64,000 nucleotides of DNA from Bacillus sp. NTK074B (lineage in GTDB: Bacteria; Bacillota; Bacilli; Bacillales; Bacillaceae_B): the NCBI RefSeq assembly GCF_017303375.1, contig NZ_JAFKOH010000008.1, positions 1 to 64,000 of the forward strand, read 5' to 3'. Under the pieces are notes generated by a model that worked only from the letters and a program-made list of their open reading frames with translations, searched no databases and was not told the origin of the DNA. Positions 42,319-51,218 of the stretch are shown here, piece by piece. Position 1 is the stretch's first letter. Each line of letters starts with the position of its first letter. A program made the position numbers and the translations under genes.

Positions 42319-43689
42319 TTACCTCCACATCACGCCTTTTTTCCGCTCAATCATCATTTCCTGAATGGTTTCTGCCATGAGTGCAACGCCTTCTCTAATC
42401 ATGCAATCCTCTACGTGGGACACACTGAGACGGAGCTCATCATATCTCATGAACTCCTTCAGATACATGGATTCGGTGCTTTGTATCAGGACGTTTTTCT
42501 CTTTTAACCGTTGGATGAGGTCAATCGCTTTCAATGAGGAAGGCAGCCTGACCGTGGAGTAGAATCCCGAGGCAGGGCATGTATAGAACGTTTCCTCGGG
42601 CAAAAATGCGCGATAGGACCTGCGAAGCATCTCTCCCTTTTTCCGGTACAAGTTCCGGATCTTTTCAATGTGGGCAGCGAACATTCCGTTTTTCAAATAG
42701 ATTTCCAGGGCACCCTGGGTGATGACCGGTGTATGGACGTCAGCGGCAAACTTGGCACGGGTGAATCCTTCGATCAACTCATGGGGAAGGACGGCGAGCC
42801 CGAGACGTAAGCCCGGCAAAAGCGTTTTAGAGAAACTCTTCGTATAAATGACCCTCCCATTCGGCTGATACGCAAACATGGGATCCTGCTTCAAATCGGG
42901 ATCGAGATCCCCCATATAATCGTCCTCTACAATATACACATCATACCGTTCAGCAAGTTCGACGATTTTCCTTCTTCCTTCATTCGTGTAACTGTGACCG
43001 GTGGGGTTGTGAAATCTCGAGACAAGATAGAAGAATTTAATCTCTTCGTTTTGAAAAATGGTCTCGATCCTCTCCAGGTCAGGTCCGTCCCTCCCGATCT
43101 CAATCCCGAGACAGGGCTGGTCCCTCACTGATTCTATGAAACTGGGATGGGCAGGCTGTTCGGTCAGGATGGTCCTCTTTCCGTTCGGGAACGGGAGGCG
43201 GATCAAGAGATGGAGGGCCTGCTGGGAACCCGTCGTGACGGCAATGCGCGAAGGGTCGGTAAACACCTGAAGATCCTGAAGATGCCTGGCCAGTTCTTTC
43301 CGAAGGGAGGACAGACCGAGCAGATCGGAATAAGTGAACATGTCTTCTTTGTACCGGTCGATTGCCTGGTTCATGCAGTGCTTGTAGTCGAGATAGGGCA
43401 TGGCATGTTTGTCGGGACCGGCGGATAGGAAGTCAAAGACGGGTACATCTGAACCGGTCTGTTTTTTATAAGGATAATCTTCCACCAAATAGTAGCCGCT
43501 TTTACTCACGGCATATATCCTATGGCTGAACTCTAGTTCTTTGTAGGCTTTGATGACGGTATTCAAGCTGCAGGAGAACTCGCCTGCAAGGGACCTGATC
43601 GACGGCAGGCGGGTCCCGGGCTTGAGGTGACCGGACTCGGCAAGCTCCTCTATATAATGGATGATCTCTTCAAATTTGGCATGGGGCAC
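42319..43689 (-). CDS. MocR/PdxR-type regulator (GntR HTH plus aminotransferase domain)
   Basis: The protein has about 456 residues. The N-terminal GntR winged helix (KFEEIIHYIEELAESGHLKPGTRLPSIRSLAGEFSCSLNTVIKAYKELE) is followed by a fold-I aminotransferase domain with the PLP-lysine segment YTKSFSKTLLPGLRLG. Such regulators sense PLP or amino acids. GTG at 43689 has GGAGG eight bases upstream; the open frame to 43896 runs across the divergent promoter and is rejected. It is divergent from the class D beta-lactamase gene. Confidence 0.9.
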   Translation of the reverse strand: MPHAKFEEIIHYIEELAESGHLKPGTRLPSIRSLAGEFSCSLNTVIKAYKELEFSHRIYAVSKSGYYLVEDYPYKKQTGSDVPVFDFLSAGPDKHAMPYLDYKHCMNQAIDRYKEDMFTYSDLLGLSSLRKELARHLQDLQVFTDPSRIAVTTGSQQALHLLIRLPFPNGKRTILTEQPAHPSFIESVRDQPCLGIEIGRDGPDLERIETIFQNEEIKFFYLVSRFHNPTGHSYTNEGRRKIVELAERYDVYIVEDDYMGDLDPDLKQDPMFAYQPNGRVIYTKSFSKTLLPGLRLGLAVLPHELIEGFTRAKFAADVHTPVITQGALEIYLKNGMFAAHIEKIRNLYRKKGEMLRRSYRAFLPEETFYTCPASGFYSTVRLPSSLKAIDLIQRLKEKNVLIQSTESMYLKEFMRYDELRLSVSHVEDCMIREGVALMAETIQEMMIERKKGVMWR

Positions 43690-43735
43690 TTCTGTTTCCT
43701 CCCATCTGTAGGGGTACAGTCTATGAAAAACGGCG

Positions 43736-43764
43736 TTGGGCACGATCGTTTCTGTCAGTATACT
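43736..43764 (+). promoter_or_regulatory. Predicted SigA-type promoter of the beta-lactamase gene
   Basis: TTGGGC and TATACT are separated by exactly 17 bases, about 55 bases before the ATG. It lies in the gap shared with the divergent MocR gene, so that regulator could bind here. Confidence 0.55.
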
Positions 43765-43819
43765 AAAAATCAGGAACGATAGGCCTGTCATTCTATTAAA
43801 CCATAAGGAGTGGAATGCA

Positions 43820-44602
43820 ATGAAGCGAATCGCCGCACTGGTCATGAGTATGGTCCTGATCGCCATGGGAGGAACGTATGCCGACGCCAAGACCAATGTT
43901 CAATCGGAAATTACGGACATGCTGAATGGAAAAGACGCGACCATCGTCATCCGCAACCTGAAGACAGACAAGGAATTCATTTACAACAAGGAGAGAAGCG
44001 TGCGGAGATATACTCCGGAGTCAACGTATAAAGTCCCCCACGCCTTAATTGGATTGTCGACGGGAGTCGTCAGGGGTGAATATGAGGTGAAGCGGTGGGA
44101 CGGAACAGTGAGGGAGTTCCCGGACTGGAATCGGGATCACACCCTCGCTTCCGGCATGAGATACTCCGTCATCTGGTACTATCAGTCCATGGCCCGTGAT
44201 ATCGGGGAAGAGAGAATGCAGGAAAACCTTGAAAAGATGGATTATGGGAACAACGATATCTCCGGTGGCATCGACTCCTTCTGGCTCGACAGCAGTCTGA
44301 GAATATCGGCCCGGGAGCAGGCGGACTTTTTCGAAGATCTGGTAGAAGAAAGTCTTCCTTATGACAAACAGCAGATGAGAACCGTGAAGCGGATCATGAT
44401 CAATGACGAGCAGGACGACTATACGATACACGGCAAAACGGGGACCCGGTTGTCGGATTTCGGACTTGGCTGGTATACGGGGTATGTGGAAACCGATAAA
44501 GGAGAATGGGTATTCGCCGTCAATCTGGACGGAAGCGGGACGGAAGCTAAGAATTTGACGGTAGAGGTGTTGGAGAAGCTGCATATCATTCCGGAAGGAT
44601 AA
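43820..44602 (+). CDS. Class D beta-lactamase-type serine hydrolase
   Basis: The protein has 260 residues. A signal peptide ends near YADA (23). Motifs are STYK (Ser68, Lys71), YSVIW (Ser116; the usual SxV reads S-V-I), DYGNND (142-144) and HGKTGT (206-208). This is the set of the Bacillus class D group. Several Bacillus members hydrolyse beta-lactams while others are weak, so resistance cannot be assumed. AAGGAG precedes ATG at 43820; the frame upstream crosses the promoter. Confidence 0.88.
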   Translation: MKRIAALVMSMVLIAMGGTYADAKTNVQSEITDMLNGKDATIVIRNLKTDKEFIYNKERSVRRYTPESTYKVPHALIGLSTGVVRGEYEVKRWDGTVREFPDWNRDHTLASGMRYSVIWYYQSMARDIGEERMQENLEKMDYGNNDISGGIDSFWLDSSLRISAREQADFFEDLVEESLPYDKQQMRTVKRIMINDEQDDYTIHGKTGTRLSDFGLGWYTGYVETDKGEWVFAVNLDGSGTEAKNLTVEVLEKLHIIPEG

Positions 44603-44608
44603 TCGAGT

Positions 44609-44637
44609 GAGCTTACCTATGGCGGGTAAGCTCTTTT
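44609..44637 (+). terminator. Rho-independent terminator
   Basis: GAGCTTACC pairs with GGTAAGCTC and is followed by TTTT, after the beta-lactamase gene. Confidence 0.85.
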
Positions 44638-44714
44638 CCTGCTTCTAAAAAAGGATTGAGAAAGAATCCATTATTTGAAATAATTAGAAAAAAGGCGTGG
44701 GGGATTGGATATTC

Positions 44715-44822
44715 ATGATCTATCTTGTGAATGACATCTACGATATTCTAAGTGGCGTCGGGATCGTTTTTTTAATCTTGATTTCCTTTTTGATTTTTAC
44801 GATTTTGAAAGAGAAAAAATAA
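44715..44822 (+). CDS. Small single-helix membrane peptide, 35 residues
   Basis: ATG with GTGGGGG upstream opens MIYLVNDIYDILSG followed by a strong helix (VGIVFLILISFLIFTIL) and KEKK. It ends 18 bases before the next small membrane protein, with which it may be co-transcribed. The function is unknown. Confidence 0.55.
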   Translation: MIYLVNDIYDILSGVGIVFLILISFLIFTILKEKK

Positions 44823-44840
44823 TGGTTGGGGTGGACCGTG

Positions 44841-45050
44841 ATGAAACGATTGGTGGAGAGGCTCATTTACCTTGTTTTCACGCTGTTCATTTTCATCGTG
44901 TTATGGAAGGGGACGGCTTTTGTATGGGAGGCTTTCGTGCCGTGGAATTTTAAAAGCGATATGGCGATGCTGTTTATTGTCACGCCTGTTTTACTTGGAT
45001 TGTCGTTCATTTTATCAAGTCTTGCCTTTCACTACACGAAAGATTCTTGA
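44841..45050 (+). CDS. Small two-helix membrane protein
   Basis: The protein has 69 residues with helices LIYLVFTLFIFIVLWKGTAF and MLFIVTPVLLGLSFILSSLAF. The ATG at 44841 is favoured over an in-frame TTG at 44826. It is followed after 12 bases by the frameshifted GNAT gene. The family is unknown. Confidence 0.65.
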   Translation: MKRLVERLIYLVFTLFIFIVLWKGTAFVWEAFVPWNFKSDMAMLFIVTPVLLGLSFILSSLAFHYTKDS

Positions 45051-45062
45051 GGAGGTACATGG

Positions 45063-45490
45063 ATGAAAACAGACATCATTCCCTTTGACCCCGATTATGC
45101 GGATGAAACCGTGGCCATGTGGCGGGAAAGTAAGGAGCGGGCCATTGGGCAGAAGGAAAAACACAGTGTGGAAAATCACCTCTACTTCTGCCTCGGCAGT
45201 ACGAAGTTGATCTGGCACTTATAAATGGAAAAGTAGCCGGAATGGCCGCCTATAATGAAACGGAAATCAGTCAGCTTTACATTCACGTTGATTATCAAGG
45301 ACTCGGGATCGGGCAGATGTTATTGGATAAAGCAAAGGCGAAGTCAAGCGGGTGCTTGACCCTGTACACCTTTGAAGTGAATGAGAATGCCCGGAGGTTT
45401 TATGAAAAGAACGGATTTGTAGTGATCGGAAGAGGTCACAAAAATGAGGAGAATCTGCCGGATATACAGTATGAATGGAGAAGGAAATGA
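45063..45490 (+). pseudogene. GNAT acetyltransferase with a one-base frameshift
   Basis: ATG at 45063 with GAGGAGG upstream encodes MKTDIIPFDPDYADETVAMWRES...VENHLYF, then stops at 45224 in that frame. The adjacent frame continues LPRQYEVDLALINGKVAGMAAYNETEISQLYIHVDYQGLGIGQMLL to 45490 without a start of its own. Joining them by one base near 45180-45195 restores a normal GNAT of about 142 residues with the acetyl-CoA loop QGLGIGQM. Only the C-terminal part is an uninterrupted frame. Confidence 0.85.
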
Positions 45491-45632
45491 GAAATATTCC
45501 GGCTCTCTGTCAAAAGAAGGGGTTAATGGATCATTATTTTTCTCTAGCTGTAAAACAGGATTACAACTGGGCACTGGCTAATAGTTTGAAAGTATGGAAA
45601 AATTGTATAAAATCAGGGGGGAGGTAAAGGAT

Positions 45633-45821
45633 TTGACCGAACCCACAAATGAAAAACAAAAGCGAGTTCAAGAAATGTACAGAAAGTATAAGAGAGAGGG
45701 ATCTTCCAACCAAACCTGGACATGGATTCTCATCCTTTGCGTCATCCTTGGGCTCATCCTCCTTGTGACGATGGCGTTATTCGATCTAGGAGTTCAACTG
45801 CCGAGGTTCTTTGGAAGATAG
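45633..45821 (+). CDS. Small single-pass membrane protein
   Basis: The protein has about 62 residues: a charged N-terminus (TEPTNEKQKRVQEMYRKYKRE), one helix (WILILCVILGLILLVTMALF) and a short tail. TTG at 45633 has GGGGAGG eight bases upstream; the ATG at 45594 overlaps no ribosome site. The family is unknown. Confidence 0.65.
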   Translation: MTEPTNEKQKRVQEMYRKYKREGSSNQTWTWILILCVILGLILLVTMALFDLGVQLPRFFGR

Positions 45822-45831
45822 GGTGTGTGTG

Positions 45832-46113
45832 ATGAAACGATTGTGGATTGGGTTAACCTGTTTGATGGTCAGTGCGATTCTTTATGGGTCGACACTTATA
45901 GCGGCTACGGTTTATTCCGGCTCGCTGATGGGAGATGGCGGACTTGGATGGGACTCTCGGTACGGTGTATTCGGAACCGCGTTGATGGAGGTTGGGACCT
46001 TACCATTGGTGTTGACGGTAATTGCAGGGGGAACAGGAGTCGTGCTGATTCTGTTGGAATTCCGACATCACAAACTGGGAGATGAAGAGCAGCCTAAGGA
46101 GATAGACGGATGA
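45832..46113 (+). CDS. Two-helix membrane protein
   Basis: The protein has about 93 residues. Helices (LWIGLTCLMVSAILYGSTLIAA and LPLVLTVIAGGTGVVLILLEF) bracket a Gly/Asp-rich external loop. Its start lies about ten bases after the previous gene, so the two are probably co-transcribed. The family is unknown. Confidence 0.65.
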   Translation: MKRLWIGLTCLMVSAILYGSTLIAATVYSGSLMGDGGLGWDSRYGVFGTALMEVGTLPLVLTVIAGGTGVVLILLEFRHHKLGDEEQPKEIDG

Positions 46114-46196
46114 AGAAGCGCTGTCGGATGATCTTTTTCCAAGTTCGAATCGTGAAAACCGATTATCTCTTAATGGCTAGTTTGAGGACGAGTGGA

Positions 46197-46226
46197 AGAG
46201 GACTTCACGAAGCGTCCTCTTTTTTA
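46197..46226. terminator. Terminator between convergent genes
   Basis: AGAGGAC pairs with GTCCTCT and is followed by T6 on the plus strand, where the convergent MFS gene ends. Confidence 0.8.
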
Positions 46227-47417
46227 TGTGGATGGCACATTCTCCCTCTTTCCCAACCCCATTGATATCCCGATCGATATAACAGAAAGGATGACGATCA
46301 TCCACACCACACCCGGCCAGTTCCACTGATGATAGAAGCTTCCGCTCCCGGTACCGCCCACACTTGAGCCGGCGTAATAGGCGGACAAGTAGAGGGCGGA
46401 TGCCTGGGCTTTGTCGTGGACGGCGAGGCGTCCGACCCAGCTGCTGGCAATTGAGTGACCGGCGAAGAATCCGAATGTGAAGATGGCGATTCCGATGATT
46501 TTTACCCACAGATTCGGATGCAGGGTCGTCATGACGCCTGTCAGCATGATGACCAGTGACAGGGGCAGGATTTTCTTTTTTCCATATTGATCAGCGAGCA
46601 TCCCCATCCACGTCGAGCTGAACGTGCCGACGATATAGACGATGAAGATGAAGCCGACGACGCTCTGGCTGAGTGAGTAGGGTGGTGCGATGAGCTCGAA
46701 TCCGATGTAGTTGTAGAGAGAAACGAATCCGCCCATCAACAGGAATCCGATGGTGAAGAGGCTGAGTAGTCCCGGCACTTTGAATTGACTGAACAACGAG
46801 CGGGTCAGGGAAGTCAGCTTGAAGGCCTGCGGTTCAAAATGGGCAGACCGGGGAAGGAGGACCATAAAGATGATGCTCGAACATAAGCTGATGACCCCGA
46901 TCCCCATTAAAGCGATATGCCAGCTGAAATAATCAGTGAGTACGCCGCTGATGATCCGTCCTGACATTCCACCGATGGAGTTTCCGCTGATGTATAGCCC
47001 CATGGCCATCCCGAGGCTTTTTCCTTCGATTTCTTCACCCAAATACGCCATGGCGACGGCGGGGAGCCCGGCAAGGGTAATCCCCTGAAGGATCCTGCCG
47101 GCGATCAGCATATGAAATCCCATAGCAAACCCCGTACAGATCGCTAGTATGGAAGAAGCCAGCAGCGAAAAGGTCATCACGGATTTCCGCCCATACACGT
47201 CGGACAGTGATCCCGCAATCAACAGGCTGATGGCAAGGGCGATGGTGGTGGAGGATTGGATGAGACTTGAAGTGGCAGGCGAAACATCGAATTCCCGGGC
47301 GATTTCCGGTAGCAGGGGCTGCGTCCCCCACAGGATGGCAAATGTGCTGAAGCCCCCGGCAAAGAGGGCAAGGTTCGCATTCTTGAAAGCGGGCGTTCCC
47401 CGCTTGATGTAGTTCAT
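46224..47417 (-). CDS. MFS transporter (YnfM-like)
   Basis: The protein has 397 residues with about 12 membrane helices. The family motif A appears as GSLSDVYGRKSVM between helices 2 and 3. The N-terminus (MNYIKRGTPAFKNANLALFAGGFSTFAILWGTQPLLPEIAREF) resembles the YnfM group of drug:H+ antiporters. The substrate is unknown. ATG at 47417 has AAGGAGAC upstream; an in-frame start at 47462 is not supported. Confidence 0.9.
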   Translation of the reverse strand: MNYIKRGTPAFKNANLALFAGGFSTFAILWGTQPLLPEIAREFDVSPATSSLIQSSTTIALAISLLIAGSLSDVYGRKSVMTFSLLASSILAICTGFAMGFHMLIAGRILQGITLAGLPAVAMAYLGEEIEGKSLGMAMGLYISGNSIGGMSGRIISGVLTDYFSWHIALMGIGVISLCSSIIFMVLLPRSAHFEPQAFKLTSLTRSLFSQFKVPGLLSLFTIGFLLMGGFVSLYNYIGFELIAPPYSLSQSVVGFIFIVYIVGTFSSTWMGMLADQYGKKKILPLSLVIMLTGVMTTLHPNLWVKIIGIAIFTFGFFAGHSIASSWVGRLAVHDKAQASALYLSAYYAGSSVGGTGSGSFYHQWNWPGVVWMIVILSVISIGISMGLGKRENVPST

Positions 47418-47547
47418 ATTGCAAGTCTCCTTCGTACAAATCTTTGTATCCTCATCATACACCCAGCGGCAAATTCCTTCTATTAGAAGACATCACCCCT
47501 CACAAAATCCAAATTACATTACAAAAATGTTAAAAACACCCAAATCT

Positions 47548-47572
47548 GTTTATTCTTCTTTTCTCGAGGTAT
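47548..47572 (+). promoter_or_regulatory. SigB-type promoter candidate
   Basis: GTTTAT and AGGTAT separated by 13 bases match the SigB consensus (GTTTAA, 12-15, GGGTAT) with one change in each box. It lies about 58 bases upstream of the KGG stress-protein gene, which fits the function of that gene. Confidence 0.6.
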
Positions 47573-47629
47573 ATAACCAATGTACAAACGTACAACACCA
47601 TTTTACTAAACTTAAGGAGGATTTTATTT

Positions 47630-47896
47630 ATGTCGAACAGTAACAATAGCAGCAATAACAACAACAGCAATAATAACAACAATGGAAACAAAATGAGTTA
47701 CGAAGAAGCCGGACGTAAAGGCGGGGAACAAACCGCCAAGAACCACGACAAGGAATTCTACCAGGAGATCGGTGAAAAAGGTGGAGAAGCCACTTCAGAA
47801 AACCATAACAAGAAATACTATCAGGAAATCGGGGCAAAAGGCGGGCAATCCAGTAATTCAGGCGGCTCTGACAGCTCGAATAACTCTAACAACTAA
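47630..47896 (+). CDS. KGG-repeat general stress protein (GsiB-like)
   Basis: The protein has 88 residues. An Asn/Ser-rich N-terminus and C-terminus flank three repeats: MSYEEAGRKGGEQTAKNH, YQEIGEKGGEATSENH and YQEIGAKGGQSS. KGG-motif proteins such as GsiB are hydrophilic desiccation/stress proteins under SigB control in B. subtilis. AAGGAGG precedes the ATG and a SigB-like promoter is visible upstream. Confidence 0.85.
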   Translation: MSNSNNSSNNNNSNNNNNGNKMSYEEAGRKGGEQTAKNHDKEFYQEIGEKGGEATSENHNKKYYQEIGAKGGQSSNSGGSDSSNNSNN

Positions 47897-47928
47897 ATTC
47901 AAAGATCCGATTCGCATACGGAAACGAG

Positions 47929-47962
47929 AAAAGACCTGTCAAACGGATGACGGGTCTTTTTT
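47929..47962. terminator. Terminator overlapping the end of the convergent gene
   Basis: AAAAGACCTGTC pairs with GACGGGTCTTTT (one mismatch) with T runs on both sides. The minus-strand gene's last codons run into it. Confidence 0.85.
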
Positions 47963-48223
47963 GGTGAGATAAATCATCTGCCCGCCTTTAACAGTGGGGC
48001 TTTTTAAATCGTGTAACAATGCTTCTATCCTTGCAAGAGCGGACGACAGGGCGTGATAGGTTTCTACTGAGTCATTCTGTGTGATCACAAAAGAATTAGA
48101 TTCTTTCGAATAAGAAACCCTTAAGAGGTCGGTGTCATGTTCAGAAAACGAATGGGTGATGTCACATTCGGAAAAGGTTTGAATAGTCCTTAAAATGGTG
48201 TACAGCTCATTATTTTCTGACAT
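47939..48223 (-). CDS. Small acidic protein of unknown function
   Basis: The protein has about 94 residues, is soluble, alpha/beta in appearance, and has no recognised motif (SENNELYTILRTIQTFSECDITHSF...FVITQNDSVETYHALSSALARIEALL). ATG at 48223 has GGAG nine bases upstream; the earlier ATG at 48232 abuts that site. Its end lies inside the terminator of the convergent KGG gene. Confidence 0.6.
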   Translation of the reverse strand: MSENNELYTILRTIQTFSECDITHSFSEHDTDLLRVSYSKESNSFVITQNDSVETYHALSSALARIEALLHDLKSPTVKGGQMIYLTKKDPSSV

Positions 48224-48352
48224 TCTCTGCATCTCCTTTCAGAAAAAGGGAAGGGATTTGTCTTATTTTGGATAATTTTAGCGTAAATGAAAGAAAGGGG
48301 TAAGGGAGGAAAGTCGTGTTTATTGTAACAGATTAGAGTGGAAGTGGTGGAC

Positions 48353-48381
48353 AAAAAAAGGGGAGCATATTCGCTCCCCTC
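48353..48381 (-). terminator. Terminator of the cta operon
   Basis: On the minus strand AGGGGAGC pairs with GCTCCCCT and is followed by a T run, directly after ctaF. Confidence 0.88.
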
Positions 48382-48386
48382 TATCA

Positions 48387-48653
48387 TCATTGAAGAAGAA
48401 ATAAGTAAAGAAAGGTAAGCCCACCTACTAAGAGGCCACTTGATAAAGAGAGCCATTTCCATTTTGTCAGTGGTGGCCGGGTCTTCATCAATAACCCCAA
48501 CTGCAGGCTCACAGATAAGAAGGCAAGGAAAATGAGTAAGGTCAGAACCGTAGATTGCTCATATGTTCCTTTGGTGTATTCCACGAGTAAATATCCTCCT
48601 ATGGCGGACCCCACCACGACTAGATAGAGAAAGATAAACATCGTTTTATTCAC
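48387..48653 (-). CDS. ctaF: Cytochrome c oxidase subunit IV-type (CtaF)
   Basis: The protein has about 88 residues with three predicted helices (MFIFLYLVVVGSAIGGYLLV, VLTLLIFLAFLSVSLQLGLLM, WLSLSSGLLVGGLTFLYLFLL), as expected for the small fourth subunit of Bacillus caa3 oxidases. GTG at 48653 starts immediately after the ctaE stop and follows GGTGGGA. The assignment rests mainly on its position after ctaCDE; the sequence itself is weakly diagnostic. Confidence 0.75.
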   Translation of the reverse strand: MNKTMFIFLYLVVVGSAIGGYLLVEYTKGTYEQSTVLTLLIFLAFLSVSLQLGLLMKTRPPLTKWKWLSLSSGLLVGGLTFLYLFLLQ

Positions 48654-48655
48654 AT

Positions 48656-49240
48656 TTATCCCACCTTTCCGTACAGGTAGACCAGAGTGAAGATCAATAC
48701 CCACACGAGATCCACGAAATGCCAATAAAGGGAGAAAACCGATAGTCTCGAGGAGGTTTCCTGGCAAATCCCTTTTACACGAAAGTGTATGAGTAAGATG
48801 GTCATCCAGATAACCCCTGCCAAAACATGAAGGCCATGGGTTCCGACCAATAGATAAAAGGAAGAGAGAAAAGGACTGGTAGTTAGTTCATATCCTTTTT
48901 CGTAATAATGGATAAACTCCCTTGATTCCATCAGTAAAAAGGCGCATCCAAGTAGAAGGGTCAGAAATAAGAGAAGGAACGGCGGCCCCTCTTTTCCATT
49001 TTCACTTGCATGTAAAGAAGCATAAATCGTAAAACTGCTGGATAGAAGAAGGACCGTGGAAACCAGAACGCTTTTTAACTCAAGCATCTGTTCACTGGAA
49101 GGGCCTTCGGATAAATGGGATTTAAGCGTCAGGTATACACCGAATAAGGACGCGAAGATCACAACCTCCGCTGCAATAAAGAACCACATGGCCAGTTTCT
49201 TGTCCTGCTCTTGTTCGACTTGGATAGTGTATGGATTCAT
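48656..49240 (-). CDS. ctaE: Cytochrome c oxidase subunit III (CtaE)
   Basis: The protein has 194 residues and five predicted helices. Family landmarks are MWFFIAAEVVIFASLFGVYLTLK near the start, SREFIHYYEKGYELTTSPFLSSFYLLVGTHGLHVLAG and SLYWHFVDLVWVLIF. It supports subunit I in the membrane complex. It overlaps ctaD by ATGA. Confidence 0.93.
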   Translation of the reverse strand: MNPYTIQVEQEQDKKLAMWFFIAAEVVIFASLFGVYLTLKSHLSEGPSSEQMLELKSVLVSTVLLLSSSFTIYASLHASENGKEGPPFLLLFLTLLLGCAFLLMESREFIHYYEKGYELTTSPFLSSFYLLVGTHGLHVLAGVIWMTILLIHFRVKGICQETSSRLSVFSLYWHFVDLVWVLIFTLVYLYGKVG

Positions 49241-51201
49241 TGCGACTCGTTCCTCCTTTCTGCCCGCAATTCATCGGGTGAATAAGCTGTCCAAGTGCGT
49301 CCCGATGTGAAGGAACGCAGGATCAGCAATCCGATGACGCTGGCAAACCCGAACCATTGAAGGGGCGGGAAACGAAAGATGAACCCAAAGGAAGAGACGA
49401 ACAGGGCTCCTGCCAGGATCATTGGCTGAGCTGTGCGATTCGATACGACAATGATATCTTCTTCCCCTGCGGTTCGAATGGTTCCATTCCCTTCCTGTTT
49501 GTCATGCCATAGCTGATCAATCGTGTTGACGAGGGGACGCTGGATGAAATTACCCAAAGGCGGTGGTGATGGGATGGACCATTCAAGGGTTCTTCCGTCC
49601 CAAGGATCCCCGGTGAGATCCCTCTTTCCGTTCCGGTAACTAAAGAAAATATTCCAAAGAAAGACCATCACGGCCAGAGCCATGAGGAAGGCACCGATTG
49701 TACTGATGAGGTTCAATGTCCCTAATCCGTCGCTCTTTAAATACGTAAACACGCGTCGGGGCATCCCGTTCAATCCCATAAGGTGCATAGGGAAGAAGGT
49801 GATGTGAAACCCGATGGTGAATAACCAGAAATGCCATTTTCCCAACGTTTCATTGAGTAAAAACCCGAACATCTTCGGCCACCAGTAGTATACTCCTGCG
49901 AATATCCCCAGGATCGTCCCACCGACAATCACGTAGTGGAAGTGCCCAACTACAAAGTAACTGTCGTGATACTGATAATCAGCAGGTGCAGAGGAAAGCA
50001 TGACACCCGTGGCTCCGCCGATGAGAAAGGTAGGGATGAAAGCCAGTGAAAATAACATGGCGGTCTTAAATCGAATGACCCCTCCCCTGATGGTGAAGAG
50101 CCAGTTAAACACTTTGATCCCCGTCGGCACTGCAATGGACATGGTGGAAAGGGCGAAAATGGCGTTTGAAATCGGTCCGAGTCCCACGGTGAACATATGA
50201 TGGATCCAAACCATGAATCCGAGAAAACCGATCAGCAAGAGGGCAAAGACCATGGCAGGATAGGCAAAAAGATTCCGTCTGGAAAAGGTCGTGATCACAT
50301 CGGAAAAGATACCAAACGCCGGCAGGATTAAAATATATACTTCCGGATGGCCGAAGATCCAGAATAAATGCTGCCATATGATGGGGTTACCCTCTGTTCC
50401 CGAAAGAAAAGCTGTGCCGTACACCCTGTCCATCGTCAAAAGCAAGAGGGCGATGGTCAGGGCAGGGAAGGCAAACAGTATCAGGATAGAAGTGACTAAA
50501 GAAGACCAGGTAAATAAAGGCATTTTCATGAATGTGAGTCCCGGAGCCCGTTTACGTATAATCGTCACCAGGAAGTTTATGGCGGATAGGATCGTCCCTG
50601 CGCCGGCGATTTGGATTCCGATGGCATAATAATCGAGACCGGGACCCGGGGTGTACACATCAAGGCTCAAGGGGGCAAAGCCAGTCCACCCTGCTGAAGG
50701 AGACCCGCCAAGCACGAAGCTGATATTGACCAATGCCCCTCCCGCGAAAAAGAGCCAAAAGCTTAACAAATTAAGATAGGGAAAGGCCAAGTCCCTGGCC
50801 CCGATCTGAAGGGGAACGGCGACATTCATTAGCCCGATTAATAATGGCATAGCCACGAAGAATATCATGGTCGTCCCATGTGTGGTCATCATCTGGTTAT
50901 ACTTTTCACCTTGAAAGACCCAGAACTGGTTTTCGGGTAATGCGAGTTGAAGCCGGATAATCAGGGCATCAAGCCCACCGCGCAGGAAGAAAGCTCCTCC
51001 AGCCGCAAGATATAGGATGCCGACTTTATAATGGTGAGTGGAGGTCGCCCACTTCCATGCCCACTTCCACTTTTTGTAACGTGTCAACAAGAACAAGGCA
51101 GCCGTTGCCATGATGAAAATCGAGATATCTGCCGCAACGATATCAGAGGGGAATACGAATTCCCGGCCGAAAAGGGTGTACTTAATATCCATATTCTCCA
51201 C
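49237..51201 (-). CDS. ctaD: Cytochrome c oxidase subunit I (CtaD)
   Basis: The protein has 654 residues, with the 12-helix heme-copper core plus extra N- and C-terminal helices. Visible landmarks are the low-spin heme His region (MMTTHGTTMIFF), the CuB/tyrosine segment WIFGHPEVYILILP and the HDSYFVVGHFHYV heme ligands. It reduces oxygen to water and pumps protons. Order ctaC-D-E-F on one strand and the cytochrome c domain on ctaC indicate a caa3-type oxidase. It is 17 bases after ctaC. Confidence 0.95.
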   Translation of the reverse strand: MENMDIKYTLFGREFVFPSDIVAADISIFIMATAALFLLTRYKKWKWAWKWATSTHHYKVGILYLAAGGAFFLRGGLDALIIRLQLALPENQFWVFQGEKYNQMMTTHGTTMIFFVAMPLLIGLMNVAVPLQIGARDLAFPYLNLLSFWLFFAGGALVNISFVLGGSPSAGWTGFAPLSLDVYTPGPGLDYYAIGIQIAGAGTILSAINFLVTIIRKRAPGLTFMKMPLFTWSSLVTSILILFAFPALTIALLLLTMDRVYGTAFLSGTEGNPIIWQHLFWIFGHPEVYILILPAFGIFSDVITTFSRRNLFAYPAMVFALLLIGFLGFMVWIHHMFTVGLGPISNAIFALSTMSIAVPTGIKVFNWLFTIRGGVIRFKTAMLFSLAFIPTFLIGGATGVMLSSAPADYQYHDSYFVVGHFHYVIVGGTILGIFAGVYYWWPKMFGFLLNETLGKWHFWLFTIGFHITFFPMHLMGLNGMPRRVFTYLKSDGLGTLNLISTIGAFLMALAVMVFLWNIFFSYRNGKRDLTGDPWDGRTLEWSIPSPPPLGNFIQRPLVNTIDQLWHDKQEGNGTIRTAGEEDIIVVSNRTAQPMILAGALFVSSFGFIFRFPPLQWFGFASVIGLLILRSFTSGRTWTAYSPDELRAERRNESQ

Positions 51202-51218
51202 CTCCTATAGAACTGGTT

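Noticed and set aside
43690..43896. N-terminal extension of the MocR/PdxR regulator
   Set aside because: It crosses the promoter of the divergent beta-lactamase gene and precedes a well-placed GGAGG and GTG.
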